Below, piece by piece: positions 1 through 8,589 of a stretch of 64,000 bases of DNA. The DNA is from Chloroflexota bacterium (GTDB lineage: Bacteria; Chloroflexota; UBA11872): the NCBI GenBank assembly GCA_022824495.1, contig JAJDZU010000011.1:124001-188000 (forward strand), written 5' to 3'. Under the pieces are notes generated by a model, which saw only the letters and a program-made list of their open reading frames with translations, made no database searches and was not told where the DNA came from. The stretch's first letter is position 1. The number at the start of each line of letters is the position of its first letter. A program made the position numbers and the translations under genes.

Positions 1-537
1 CTCTATATAGCGGATTTCCTGGTCGATCGGTCCGCCGGCTACGCCCAGGTGCTCGATCAGACCCTCCGCCTTCAAGTCCAGCAGCACTTCCAAGGGGCCG
101 CCGGGAGCGGTAATAGCGTCAAACGTCGAGTGCTCCGGATCGTGAAGATGCAGCAGCTGCAGACGGTCGAGGCCTAGAAGATTGAGGCTCCGCTCAACCG
201 AGCGGCGCATCTGCGCCCCGCTGAATTCGCCGGTCGTCAGGTCGCGGTCAGCCTTGGTTCCGACCACGTAGCCGTCGGGGATTCCGCCGAGTTCTCGCAG
301 CACAATTCCGATGCGCCGTTCGCTCTCGCCGTCCCCGTACGACGCTGCGGTGTCGATGAAGTTAATGGAACTGCCAAGCGTTTCCCGAACAGCCGCCAAC
401 GCGTCGTCTTCAGCTACCGAATACGCGAAGGTCTCCGGCATATTGCCGAGCGCCGCCGTGCCGACGCATAGTGGTGTGACTCGCAGCCCGGTCGTGCCCA
501 GCGTGCGAAGTGAGAAATAGTCGCCGGGTTCGGACAC
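1..537 (-). CDS. Aldo/keto reductase family protein, C-terminus cut by window edge
   Basis: The first 179 residues of an NAD(P)H-dependent aldo/keto reductase are present. Visible are the N-terminal strand (LRTLGTTGLRVTPLCVGTAA), the segment NFIDTAASYGDGESE that carries the family's catalytic Asp and Tyr, VVGTKA (the conserved Lys strand) and LQLLHLHDPE (the His strand). The order and spacing fit the D-threo-aldose dehydrogenase-like branch rather than plant-type reductases. The GTG start is chosen because it shares one base with the stop of the upstream gene (TAGTG), which implies translational coupling. The remaining TIM-barrel strands and the cofactor-binding C-terminus lie outside the window, so the substrate cannot be judged. 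Confidence 0.9.
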   Translation of the reverse strand, partial: MSEPGDYFSLRTLGTTGLRVTPLCVGTAALGNMPETFAYSVAEDDALAAVRETLGSSINFIDTAASYGDGESERRIGIVLRELGGIPDGYVVGTKADRDLTTGEFSGAQMRRSVERSLNLLGLDRLQLLHLHDPEHSTFDAITAPGGPLEVLLDLKAEGLIEHLGVAGGPIDQEIRYIE

Positions 538-791
538 TATGGCGGACCTGGAATCGGCGAGCGCGAATCACTGGGAGCTTTGCCCGGTCCAGACCCCGGC
601 GTTGATCGCCGGCCCTCGATTACTTCCATCGCGATCAACACGGTCGTATAGGCCTCGCTAGCCACGTGGCCGTCATCGCTGGCAAACGAGGACGGCAGTC
701 GCGAGTAGTCGTCGGCGGCCATCTGATCGATTCGCCGCCGCAGCCAGCTTCGCAGACGTTCCCATGACTCGCCAGCGTCAGCGTTGGACAT
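537..791 (-). CDS. Small hypothetical protein, 84 aa
   Basis: A short reading frame lies between cca and the aldo/keto reductase. It overlaps the end of cca by 14 bases and its stop codon shares a base with the reductase GTG. The start MSNADAGESW gives a charged helical N-terminal half (ERLRSWLRRRIDQM) and a Pro/Gly-rich tail. There is no signal peptide or membrane segment, and I recognise no family. The overlaps on both sides are the main argument that it is translated. A longer version from a start at base 842 is possible but would overlap cca further. Confidence 0.5.
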   Translation of the reverse strand: MSNADAGESWERLRSWLRRRIDQMAADDYSRLPSSFASDDGHVASEAYTTVLIAMEVIEGRRSTPGSGPGKAPSDSRSPIPGPP

Positions 792-2175
792 GGTGTGTTT
801 CCGCCTCCATGGCGTCAGCCGCCTCTGTGTGACGCCGAACAAACGACTCCGCGAGGACCCGGGCGCCCTCCACGTCGTCCGGCTCGAGTTCGCCGTCCAG
901 CACTAAGTCCAGCAGATACTGCTTGATCGGCTTGATCCACACGCCCGGCGGGCGGTCGAACAGTTGCATCAGGTCGTTTCCATCCAGCGGCGAGTCAAGC
1001 GCCGCGACGTCACGCTCCGCCTGCAGGTGCTCGCAGCGTGCTTGCAGCTCAGCCACGCGGGCCAGTCCGGCCTCGATGCGCCGTGGGCGATAGCTTGTGA
1101 TATCGGCCCGCGACAGGTCGATCAAGGCGTCCAGATCCTCACCGGCCTCACGAATGAACCGGCGCACCGCCCCGTCGGTCCATCCAGATTCATAGGCGTT
1201 CGCGCGCATGTGCAGCCGGACGATGTGCGTCACTCGATCCGTCAGCCGTCCGTCGAACTTCAGCCGACGCATGATCCGACGCGCCATCCGCGCGCCGACT
1301 TCCTCGTGCCCGAAGAACCGGATGCGCCGGTTGCGGATGGACTTTGTCCGCGGCTTGCCGACGTCGTGCAGCAGCGCCGCCCAACGGGTCTCGGGCACTT
1401 CCGGCGTGTTGGCCAACACCCGCATGGTGTGGGCAAAGACATCCTTGTGCTGTCTGTGCTCTTCCTGCTCGGTCTGCTGCAGGGGGATCAGCTCGGGCAT
1501 CACCTGGCCAAGCACTCCGATCTCCAATAGCGCAACCAGAGCGCGGCCGGGCTCCCCTGAGAGCAGCGTCAAGTTGAGCTCAGTCCCAATCCGCTCGGCG
1601 CTGACATGGCGAAGCTCGCCCGCCGTGCGCCGCGCCGCGGCCAGCGTCCCAGCCTCGATGTCGAATCCCAATTGCGCCGCAAAGCGAACACAGCGCAGAA
1701 CACGCAACGGGTCTTCCGTGAATCGGTGGTCGGCAATGCCCACTGCCCGAATGCGGCGGGCAACCAGATCGACCAGCCCACCATGCGGATCGATAATGCG
1801 TCCGTTCAGCACATCCTGCGCCATAGCGTTGATGGTGAAGTCACGCCGGCTGAGATCAGCCTCGAGCGAATCGCCAAACTGGACGCTAGGTTTGCGCGAT
1901 CCGGGACGGTATGACTCCGAGCGAAAGGTGGTGATTTCCACCGGATTGCCTTCAAAGACGGCCCCGATAGTCCCGAATCGCTCGCCCACCGTATAGATGC
2001 TTGTGGCGCCCGCTCGGCGAGCCAGCACCTTCACTCGATCCGGATGCGCCCCAGTTGTGAAATCCAGGTCGCTTGACGGTCGCCCAATGATGCGATCGCG
2101 AACCGGCCCGCCGACAAGATAGAGGTCGAAGCCAGCCTGCTGAAATATGCGCGCGAGGCGCCCAGTGGGGTTCAT
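778..2175 (-). CDS. cca: CCA tRNA nucleotidyltransferase with HD domain
   Basis: A class II nucleotidyltransferase that adds or repairs the 3'-CCA of tRNAs, 465 aa. The N-terminal catalytic signature is clear: LVGGPVRDRIIGRPSSDLDF (residues 20-39) with the metal-binding DxD, then FGTIGAVF and RRDFTINAMAQD (about 110-121), the conserved motif that follows the palm. The middle holds the neck and body helices (EDPLRVLRCVRFAAQLGF), and an HD domain follows (WAALLHDVGKP), which in related enzymes adds phosphohydrolase activity. The tRNA gene in this window does not encode its CCA, so the activity is needed. A poly(A) polymerase role cannot be excluded from sequence alone. It sits 21 bases downstream of the VWA cluster. 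Confidence 0.93.
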   Translation of the reverse strand: MNPTGRLARIFQQAGFDLYLVGGPVRDRIIGRPSSDLDFTTGAHPDRVKVLARRAGATSIYTVGERFGTIGAVFEGNPVEITTFRSESYRPGSRKPSVQFGDSLEADLSRRDFTINAMAQDVLNGRIIDPHGGLVDLVARRIRAVGIADHRFTEDPLRVLRCVRFAAQLGFDIEAGTLAAARRTAGELRHVSAERIGTELNLTLLSGEPGRALVALLEIGVLGQVMPELIPLQQTEQEEHRQHKDVFAHTMRVLANTPEVPETRWAALLHDVGKPRTKSIRNRRIRFFGHEEVGARMARRIMRRLKFDGRLTDRVTHIVRLHMRANAYESGWTDGAVRRFIREAGEDLDALIDLSRADITSYRPRRIEAGLARVAELQARCEHLQAERDVAALDSPLDGNDLMQLFDRPPGVWIKPIKQYLLDLVLDGELEPDDVEGARVLAESFVRRHTEAADAMEAETHHVQR

Positions 2176-2196
2176 GGAGTCAAGCCGTCGCCAGAT

Positions 2197-4839
2197 TCAG
2201 GCGGTGCGCGAAGTCGGCCAATACCGGCGCCACATCTCGCCGGGCGCCGCACGCAGCGATCTTACACGCTGGCGAAAACGGTCCCGGATTTCTCCCGGCC
2301 GTCCAACGAGTCGCCGAACTCCGACATCCGCCACAAAGGCCAGCAGCGCAATGGTGAGCAACTGGGCCCAGCCAATTTGCGTGGCGCCGTTGCCACGTAA
2401 CGCCAGCGCTGCCAGGTCGCGGCTGGATTCAATGCTCACGCCGCCGGTAATCGCCGCGGCACGCCGCAACACGCGGTGGTCAGGCGTGATGTGGCCAACT
2501 TCGGCTCCGACCGGAACGACGAGACCTGAGTTGGCCGCGCGTTCCGTCCCGGTGTCGTCCACCTGGGTCACGCGGATCTCGTAGACCCCGGGTGCGAGCC
2601 CGTTAACGTTGCCCTGATAACGGCCGGGACCCACCTGCTCGACGATCATCGTCTGCGCGGTCCCATCCGGGCCAGCGAGCGAGACCCTGGTCTCAAGTCC
2701 ATTCAGAAACTGCCCGGCTGTGTCAACGGCATCGACCTCAATCACGGCAACGCCGTCGGCGTACGAGGCCTCGATCTGAGGACTGTCGCCGAGACCACCC
2801 GATAACGGACTGACCCACTGAATCGCCTGCCGCAGTAAGGTGGCAAAGCCGTCCCAACCCAGCCATTCCTCAGCCCAGTCCGAACCCGCGTCGGATGTCC
2901 AGGCCACAGCGCGACCGCGACCGTACTGCCACTGCGCCAGAATCGGATCGTTGTTGTCGGAACTCAACACGATTTCGGCCGTGGGCTTGGCGCGAGTTCG
3001 CACGTAGCCCCGCAAGTCGGGCAACTCCTGCCCCGCCAGCCCGCCTGTCAAGATTGGGCTGGGTGCGTCCATCCGAGGCTGAAACTCTCGTTCGACAACC
3101 GCGAACTCACCGGCTGTCAGCGTTTCCTGGGTCAAGACCCGAGGAATCGATCGCGGGTCCGGCACATAGTAATAGCGACCGTTGCCGATGCGGGCGATGC
3201 GCTCGAGGAGTTCCTGGTCGGACTGCGTGCCAATCGCGATCGACGAGACCGTGATGTCCCGCCGACGTAGCGAACGCGTCAGGCCGTCGAAGTCGCCGTA
3301 GTGGGCGCGCCCGTCGGTCAGCAGCACCACGTGTTTGACCGAGGCGCTGACCTGGTCCAAACGTGACCGTGCGAAGAACATGGCGCGCGCAAGATCGGTG
3401 GACGTCCCGATTTGAATCCCCCGAATGCGGTTGACGGCTGCCGTCACCTCCGCCGCGGATGCCAACTCGCGCGGCGGCACGACCCATTGCGAGTCGATGT
3501 CGAACGTCATCACGCCGAGAATGTCTCCCTCTTCCAGCAGGTCCACCGCGTCCACCGCCGCCTCAATCGCCATGTCGATCTTGGCGGCCCCTTCGCTCGC
3601 GCCCTCGGCCATGCTGGAGGACCGGTCGATGACTAGAACGAGCGCTAGGCGGGGTTCGGGCGTCTCCTCGGTGGGGTCCGACCACACCGGCAGTGCTTCG
3701 TCCATGGCGGTGCCCTGGTATCCGCCAGCGGCGAAGCTGTCCGGTCCGCCCAGAACCACCAGCCCGCGCCCCCCCGCCACGTGCGCGCGCAAGGCTTCGA
3801 GCGCGTTTGGCTCAATGGCTTCGGCGGGAACATTGGAGACCACGACGGCCTCGAATTGCCCGAGATCAACACTGCCGATCGCGCTGGGCGCTACCTCCCG
3901 AACCTCGAAGCCGGCGGCCCGCAGCGCTGCCCGGACTTGTGAAGTGTCGCCGATCGTGAGTACGCGACCTGGCTCAGCGACGCGAATGAACGCCTCGGCA
4001 ACGTTGTTGGCCAGCCGAGGATCAGCGTCTTCAAGAAGCTCAGCCCGCAGCCGGTGAAAGCCAGGCGCCAAGCTATCCAACTCAACACCATAGGTGCGTG
4101 TACCTGTCGCAACGACGACTGGACCGTCGCTGATCTGGCGCTCACCGTCCCAGAGGCGTAGTCGCGCCGTGGTCCGCCGCTGCGAGGCGATTCGAACGCG
4201 TGCCTGGACTGCCACGCCGCTGTGCACGATGTTCGGGACTTCAACTGCTTGAAGCACGAGGTCGGCGCCGCGAGTCGCCGCGGCGGGCACGACCGAAATC
4301 GGCACGCCACGGGCGGCGGCCGTCTGAACGGCGGACTCGAGCCCCAGTCCGGCGCCGGCGCCATCAGAAATCAGCACGAGCTGCCCACCTGCGTCCGGAT
4401 CGAGCAGGCCGAGCGCGGTCAGAATCCCTGCCTCATAGTTGCTGTCGTGCCCCGGCAGGTCTGAGCGCAGGGCCGGGGCCTCGTCCAGGCGCTGGGGCGC
4501 GGCCAGCACCGCCGTGCTTGCGCCAAATTGGACAGCCCCCACCGATGCGTCGGCCCCGAACGCCTGAACGAAGGAATCAATGATCGCGTGGGCATTTGCC
4601 CGCTCCGCCAAGAGCACGCTGTCGGACGTATCGACGACGAAGACGGTGGCGGGCCGGGTGTCGCGGCCGACTGCGAAGCCGGCCAGGGCAAGAACCAACG
4701 CGGTCAAGCCGATCAGGCGCAGAAGGGTCGAGATCCCAAGGCGGATCCGCGAGAGACGGGTGACGCTGAGCGATGTCAGCCAAATGGCCGCGGGCAACGC
4801 CGCCAGCAAAATGAGCAACCACGGCCGTTCCAGACCCAT
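2197..4839 (-). CDS. Membrane protein with two VWA-type domains and a GATase1-like domain
   Basis: An 880-aa protein, last gene of the MoxR/VWA cluster. Two membrane helices lie at the N-terminus (about 7-25 and 37-58). A first VWA-like domain follows with a MIDAS-type DTSDS (VFVVDTSDSVLL, about 67-78). Next is a class I glutamine-amidotransferase-like domain (FEAVVVSNVPAEAIEPNALE ... GRGLVVLGGPDSFAAGG, about 330-385). A second, better-formed VWA domain (LALVLVIDRSSSMAEG, about 398 onward) has an intact DxSxS. A beta-rich region and a last helix near residue 800 precede a basic tail. This matches large COG5426-type proteins in Bat-like operons that are thought to assemble metal-dependent complexes at the membrane. 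It follows its upstream neighbour by 3 bases. The exact substrate of such clusters is unknown. Confidence 0.85.
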   Translation of the reverse strand: MGLERPWLLILLAALPAAIWLTSLSVTRLSRIRLGISTLLRLIGLTALVLALAGFAVGRDTRPATVFVVDTSDSVLLAERANAHAIIDSFVQAFGADASVGAVQFGASTAVLAAPQRLDEAPALRSDLPGHDSNYEAGILTALGLLDPDAGGQLVLISDGAGAGLGLESAVQTAAARGVPISVVPAAATRGADLVLQAVEVPNIVHSGVAVQARVRIASQRRTTARLRLWDGERQISDGPVVVATGTRTYGVELDSLAPGFHRLRAELLEDADPRLANNVAEAFIRVAEPGRVLTIGDTSQVRAALRAAGFEVREVAPSAIGSVDLGQFEAVVVSNVPAEAIEPNALEALRAHVAGGRGLVVLGGPDSFAAGGYQGTAMDEALPVWSDPTEETPEPRLALVLVIDRSSSMAEGASEGAAKIDMAIEAAVDAVDLLEEGDILGVMTFDIDSQWVVPPRELASAAEVTAAVNRIRGIQIGTSTDLARAMFFARSRLDQVSASVKHVVLLTDGRAHYGDFDGLTRSLRRRDITVSSIAIGTQSDQELLERIARIGNGRYYYVPDPRSIPRVLTQETLTAGEFAVVEREFQPRMDAPSPILTGGLAGQELPDLRGYVRTRAKPTAEIVLSSDNNDPILAQWQYGRGRAVAWTSDAGSDWAEEWLGWDGFATLLRQAIQWVSPLSGGLGDSPQIEASYADGVAVIEVDAVDTAGQFLNGLETRVSLAGPDGTAQTMIVEQVGPGRYQGNVNGLAPGVYEIRVTQVDDTGTERAANSGLVVPVGAEVGHITPDHRVLRRAAAITGGVSIESSRDLAALALRGNGATQIGWAQLLTIALLAFVADVGVRRLVGRPGEIRDRFRQRVRSLRAAPGEMWRRYWPTSRTA

Positions 4840-4842
4840 CGG

Positions 4843-6681
4843 TCAGCGGACTCCACGAACCCGGTGAAAGACCCACCACTCGACCAGCACGAGTGCCAGG
4901 ACCAGACCGGCCACCCACGGCCACAGTTCAACCTGGTGTTGAATCCGCTGGGCCGAATCGACCGTAGCGCCCGGTCCGGCGGGGACGCCGGCTAGCCCTA
5001 TCCGTCCTGCAATCCCAGGTACATAGTCGATCGAAGTCTGCGCCACCAGTTCCTGGCCGACGAACTGACGAATCGTATAGGCGCCGGGGACCGTCACATC
5101 GAGGACGGCCGGCTTCGGCATGGTGAATTCGATCGTTTCATTGGCTGGGTTCGTCACTGCGACTCGATCGGACCGCGGGTGTTGGATGAGACGCACCGGT
5201 CGCCCTGGTTCCAGGTGCGCTCCGTCGGGGAGAGGGGCGAACGGATCGGCCCAACGGACGACGTTGGACCAGAACAGAGGGAACCAGGGTGCCTGGCTAA
5301 CTCCGGCGCCGGCCATGTCGAAACCGATCACGGCGGTGCGGCGGCCATCAACGACCCCGTGGGCAAGCAGGGCGCGCTCGCCCACGCTCAGGTCCACCTG
5401 TGCCCAGGCAGGCGGCGCGTAGGTCACGTCCGAACCAGACACCAGATCGCCGACGTCGATCGACTTCAGGAGCGGGCTGTTCGCCATGGCCAGCGGATGC
5501 GTATCGGCGCTGGTTGGCGCATCGAGACCGAGAGACGGAACGGCCGGTGGCTGGACGAAGACCGCCGAGGTGGACGGCAGCAACTCGGGTGCGAATCCCT
5601 GAAACACGTAGAAGTCCGCAGTACTGTTGTCCTGGTCGAACGAATCGACGGCTATGGCCTGCGCCGTCACGGCGGGCACGGCTTGCAACGCTCGTACGAT
5701 TGGCCAGGGGTCGTTGCCCACAACGACAACCGAAAGCCGCGACGGCTCGGCCAGCGAGGCAAATGCCAGGTTGTCGGCTGACAGGCCGTCGTCGGGCGCG
5801 CGAACTTCGGCCTGATAGCCCGCCGCGACGGGCAAGTCGTCGAAGACCAGAATCTGGCGCTCACCGGCGGTCAGGCTGATAGCCCGGCTCGTCGGCGAGC
5901 CACGGCCTGCGGTTACCAGGATCTCGGCTGCTGCTCCCGTCGTGCCGTCGTTTCGGGCGGCGACCATGCCCTGCACCGTGTCTGGCTTATCGAGGCGTCG
6001 CCGAACCTGAAAAGAATCTAGGGCAACATTCGGCGCCGGCTCCCCGACGACGACCGTGCGTACCCCGGCATACACGGGATTCGAAGCCTCGACTGGCGGC
6101 TGATCCGTAAAGAGCGCCACGATGCCGCCCGCGGCCGGGCTGGCCAGCGAGCGCGCCATATCCAGCGCAGTGTCGAGCCGCCCGTGCGAGGCTTCCGGCT
6201 CAATCCCGCTGAGGAATCGGATCACTTCGGCGCGATCGCTGGTCTGCGCGACAAGCGTTCGCGGAACCGCGCCGGCGGTAATCAGCGACGTGCGTCGGTC
6301 GTCATCGAGCGAGTTCAGAAATGCGGCGGCCTCTTCGCGGGCGCGCTCGATTCGCGATGTCCCATCTCCCTCGGCTATGGCCATCGACGCCGAGACGTCC
6401 ATCACCACCGCAACCGGAGGGCCGAGTTCAACCGTCGCCAGTCGCTCTGGCCGCGCCAGGGCCAGGGTAAATACGACGATAGTCAGCAGCTGGAGTAGCA
6501 GGAGGGCGTGGCGTCGCAGCCAGGCCAGCCAGGTGTCGTCGGCACGCGCCTGAATCGTGCGCCGCCAGACGAATAGTGAGGCCACGACGATGCGCTGGCG
6601 ACGCGGACGAAGAAGAAAGAACACCAGGACCACCAGGGTCAGTCCCGCCCACGCGAAGGCGAGCGGCGCCGCCCAGTTCAC
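4843..6681 (-). CDS. BatA-like VWA domain membrane protein
   Basis: 612 aa. The N-terminus carries the aerotolerance-regulator (BatA-type) membrane module: a helix at 7-24, the basic RPRRQRIVVASLFVWRR stretch, and a second helix at about 60-75 ending in ALARPERL. A VWA domain then begins with PVAVVMDVSASMAIAEGDG, which has an intact MIDAS DxSxS. The remainder is a long extracytoplasmic beta-rich region, and a last helix near the C-terminus (LWPWVAGLVLALVLVEWWVF) ends in basic residues. The stop is 3 bases before the double-VWA gene and the start overlaps the DUF58 gene by 4 bases (ATGA), so the three are almost certainly co-translated. Confidence 0.88.
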   Translation of the reverse strand: MNWAAPLAFAWAGLTLVVLVFFLLRPRRQRIVVASLFVWRRTIQARADDTWLAWLRRHALLLLQLLTIVVFTLALARPERLATVELGPPVAVVMDVSASMAIAEGDGTSRIERAREEAAAFLNSLDDDRRTSLITAGAVPRTLVAQTSDRAEVIRFLSGIEPEASHGRLDTALDMARSLASPAAGGIVALFTDQPPVEASNPVYAGVRTVVVGEPAPNVALDSFQVRRRLDKPDTVQGMVAARNDGTTGAAAEILVTAGRGSPTSRAISLTAGERQILVFDDLPVAAGYQAEVRAPDDGLSADNLAFASLAEPSRLSVVVVGNDPWPIVRALQAVPAVTAQAIAVDSFDQDNSTADFYVFQGFAPELLPSTSAVFVQPPAVPSLGLDAPTSADTHPLAMANSPLLKSIDVGDLVSGSDVTYAPPAWAQVDLSVGERALLAHGVVDGRRTAVIGFDMAGAGVSQAPWFPLFWSNVVRWADPFAPLPDGAHLEPGRPVRLIQHPRSDRVAVTNPANETIEFTMPKPAVLDVTVPGAYTIRQFVGQELVAQTSIDYVPGIAGRIGLAGVPAGPGATVDSAQRIQHQVELWPWVAGLVLALVLVEWWVFHRVRGVR

Positions 6682-7583
6682 GCCAGCGTTCCGTGCTCGC
6701 GCAGGCGCCGCAGCATGATGTCTTCCACGGTCCAGTTCGACCGGATCGGCACATATCGCACGTGCCGTCGGTGGCAGAACCGTTGTAGTTCGCTGGTCCA
6801 GTCGCCGACGGCCTGGCGGTAGGCGTTTAGGAGGTCTGCGTCGCCAAGCACCTCTACCGCGTCACCGCCCTCGGCGTCCACCAGCTCGACCTCGTCGGCA
6901 AACGCCGGGTTGACGAAGTCCTCGTCAAGAACGTGGATCACCGTTACTTCATGCCCACGCTGGGCCAGTGCCCCAATGGCCCGCGGAGCATCAGGGGCAA
7001 GCAGGTCGGAAGCGAGCACCGCAACTCCGTGCTGGAGGGCGCGGGCGTTGTAGGCGGCAACCGCGCGCGCAAGCGCGGTTTCGCCGGATGGCTGTTGGCG
7101 TTCCAGGAATTCGAATAGACGAGCGACGTAGGCTTCGCCCTGCCGCGGCGCGAATGTCTCGCCCAGGTCCACCCCCAGCGAGGCCCCTGCAACCACATCG
7201 CGGCTGGCAAGTGCCGTCCAGCCGAGCGCGGCCAGCACGGCCCGCGCGACCTCGAATTTCGTGGGCGCGCCCGATGCCATTGAGCCGCTGACGTCCAACA
7301 GCAGATGAACGACCAGGGTCTCCTCCGACTCCCGGACCTTAACGAACAGTTCGTCGGTGCGGGCGTAGATGTTCCAGTCAATCTGCCGGTAGTCGTCGCC
7401 CGGGCTGTATGACCGGTGGTCGGCGAATTCAATCGATGAGCCGGTCGCCCGGCTGCGCCTCCCGCCAGTGTGCAGATGACCGTGCGGTCGCTGCGATACG
7501 AGCGAGAGGTTGGCCAGCTTGGCGCGGAGCGCTGCGTCCGGCGCAAACGCCGGCAGAGCCGCACCGTTCGTGCGCTCAGTCAC
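6678..7583 (-). CDS. DUF58 domain-containing protein
   Basis: 301 aa, the standard partner of MoxR ATPases. The DUF58 signature is present (GSSIEFADHRSYSPGDDYRQ then IDWNIYARTDELFVK). It is followed by a VWA-like fold with HLLLDVSGSMASG, an intact DxSxS MIDAS motif. No membrane segment is seen, so it is probably cytosolic and may recruit client proteins to the ATPase. It overlaps moxR by 8 bases upstream and the BatA-like gene by 4 bases downstream. Confidence 0.93.
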   Translation of the reverse strand: MTERTNGAALPAFAPDAALRAKLANLSLVSQRPHGHLHTGGRRSRATGSSIEFADHRSYSPGDDYRQIDWNIYARTDELFVKVRESEETLVVHLLLDVSGSMASGAPTKFEVARAVLAALGWTALASRDVVAGASLGVDLGETFAPRQGEAYVARLFEFLERQQPSGETALARAVAAYNARALQHGVAVLASDLLAPDAPRAIGALAQRGHEVTVIHVLDEDFVNPAFADEVELVDAEGGDAVEVLGDADLLNAYRQAVGDWTSELQRFCHRRHVRYVPIRSNWTVEDIMLRRLREHGTLA

Positions 7584-8589
7584 CTGCCCGGCGGGTCGAC
7601 ATGAGGATGGCGTCCAGGATGTGCTCGGCCGCTACTGCGTCGGCCTCAGCCTCAAAGTTCAGCAGCAGCCTGTGGCGCATCGCCGGGCGGGCGGCGGCGC
7701 GAATATCGTCAAAGCCCACGTTGTAGCGCCCGTCCAGCATGGCGTAGACCTTGGCGGCGAGCACCATGGCCTGGGCGGCGCGCGGCGAGCAGCCATAGCG
7801 CACGTACTGGCGGGTCAACTGGTGGGCGGTCGGATCCTGGGGGTGCGTGGATTTGACGAGATCCACGACGTAACCCGCGACGTGCGGAGCGATGGCCACG
7901 CGACGGGCAAACTCGCCCATTGCCAACAGATCGTCACCCGTCGCCACCTGGATAACGCTCGGATGAGCCGCCCCCGTGGTGCGATCGAGTATTTCGCTGA
8001 GTTCTCCCGCTGTGGGGTAGTCCACGACCAACTTGAACATGAAGCGGTCGACCTGAGCCTCGGGCAGCGGGTAGGTGCCTTCCATCTCGATCGGGTTCTG
8101 CGTGGCCATCACGAAGAATGGCGGGTCTAGAACGTGTACCTCGCGCGCCACGCTGACCTGCCGTTCCTGCATCGCTTCCAGCAACGCCGCCTGGGTCTTC
8201 GGCGTGGCCCGGTTGATTTCGTCGGCCAGCACCAAATTGGCAAACACGGGGCCTGGCTCGAATCGAAACGTGCGCTGCCCATCGGTTCCGTCAACGACGA
8301 CATTCGTACCGGTGATGTCGGCCGGCATGAGGTCGGGCGTGAACTGGATGCGGCTGAAGCGCAGATCGATCGCTCGCCCGAGCGCACGCACGAGTTCGGT
8401 CTTGCCGAGGCCCGGGACGCCCTCGATCAACACGTTGCCGCCGGCGATGAGACACACAACGGTGTCTCGCACGATCTCGCGCTGGCCGACAATGAGCTTC
8501 CCCACCTCGTCGACGATGGCGGCGGCCTGGTCGCGAAAACCGTGGGCGAGTTGCTCCGTCGCCTCCGACCCGTTTACGGCAGTGCTCAT
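7576..8589 (-). CDS. MoxR family AAA+ ATPase
   Basis: 337 aa. The AAA+ core has Walker A GVPGLGKT (within LIEGVPGLGKTELVRALGRA), Walker B LVLADEINRATPKTQ, sensor-1 VMATQNPIEMEGTYPLPEAQ, and the C-terminal lid with SPRAAQAMVLAAKVYAMLDG. MoxR proteins act as chaperone-like ATPases that mature VWA-dependent enzymes or membrane complexes. Here the gene heads a conserved order: coiled-coil protein, moxR, DUF58, VWA, VWA. It overlaps the upstream gene by 4 bases and the DUF58 gene by 8. Nothing in the window identifies its client. Confidence 0.95.
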   Translation of the reverse strand: MSTAVNGSEATEQLAHGFRDQAAAIVDEVGKLIVGQREIVRDTVVCLIAGGNVLIEGVPGLGKTELVRALGRAIDLRFSRIQFTPDLMPADITGTNVVVDGTDGQRTFRFEPGPVFANLVLADEINRATPKTQAALLEAMQERQVSVAREVHVLDPPFFVMATQNPIEMEGTYPLPEAQVDRFMFKLVVDYPTAGELSEILDRTTGAAHPSVIQVATGDDLLAMGEFARRVAIAPHVAGYVVDLVKSTHPQDPTAHQLTRQYVRYGCSPRAAQAMVLAAKVYAMLDGRYNVGFDDIRAAARPAMRHRLLLNFEAEADAVAAEHILDAILMSTRRAGD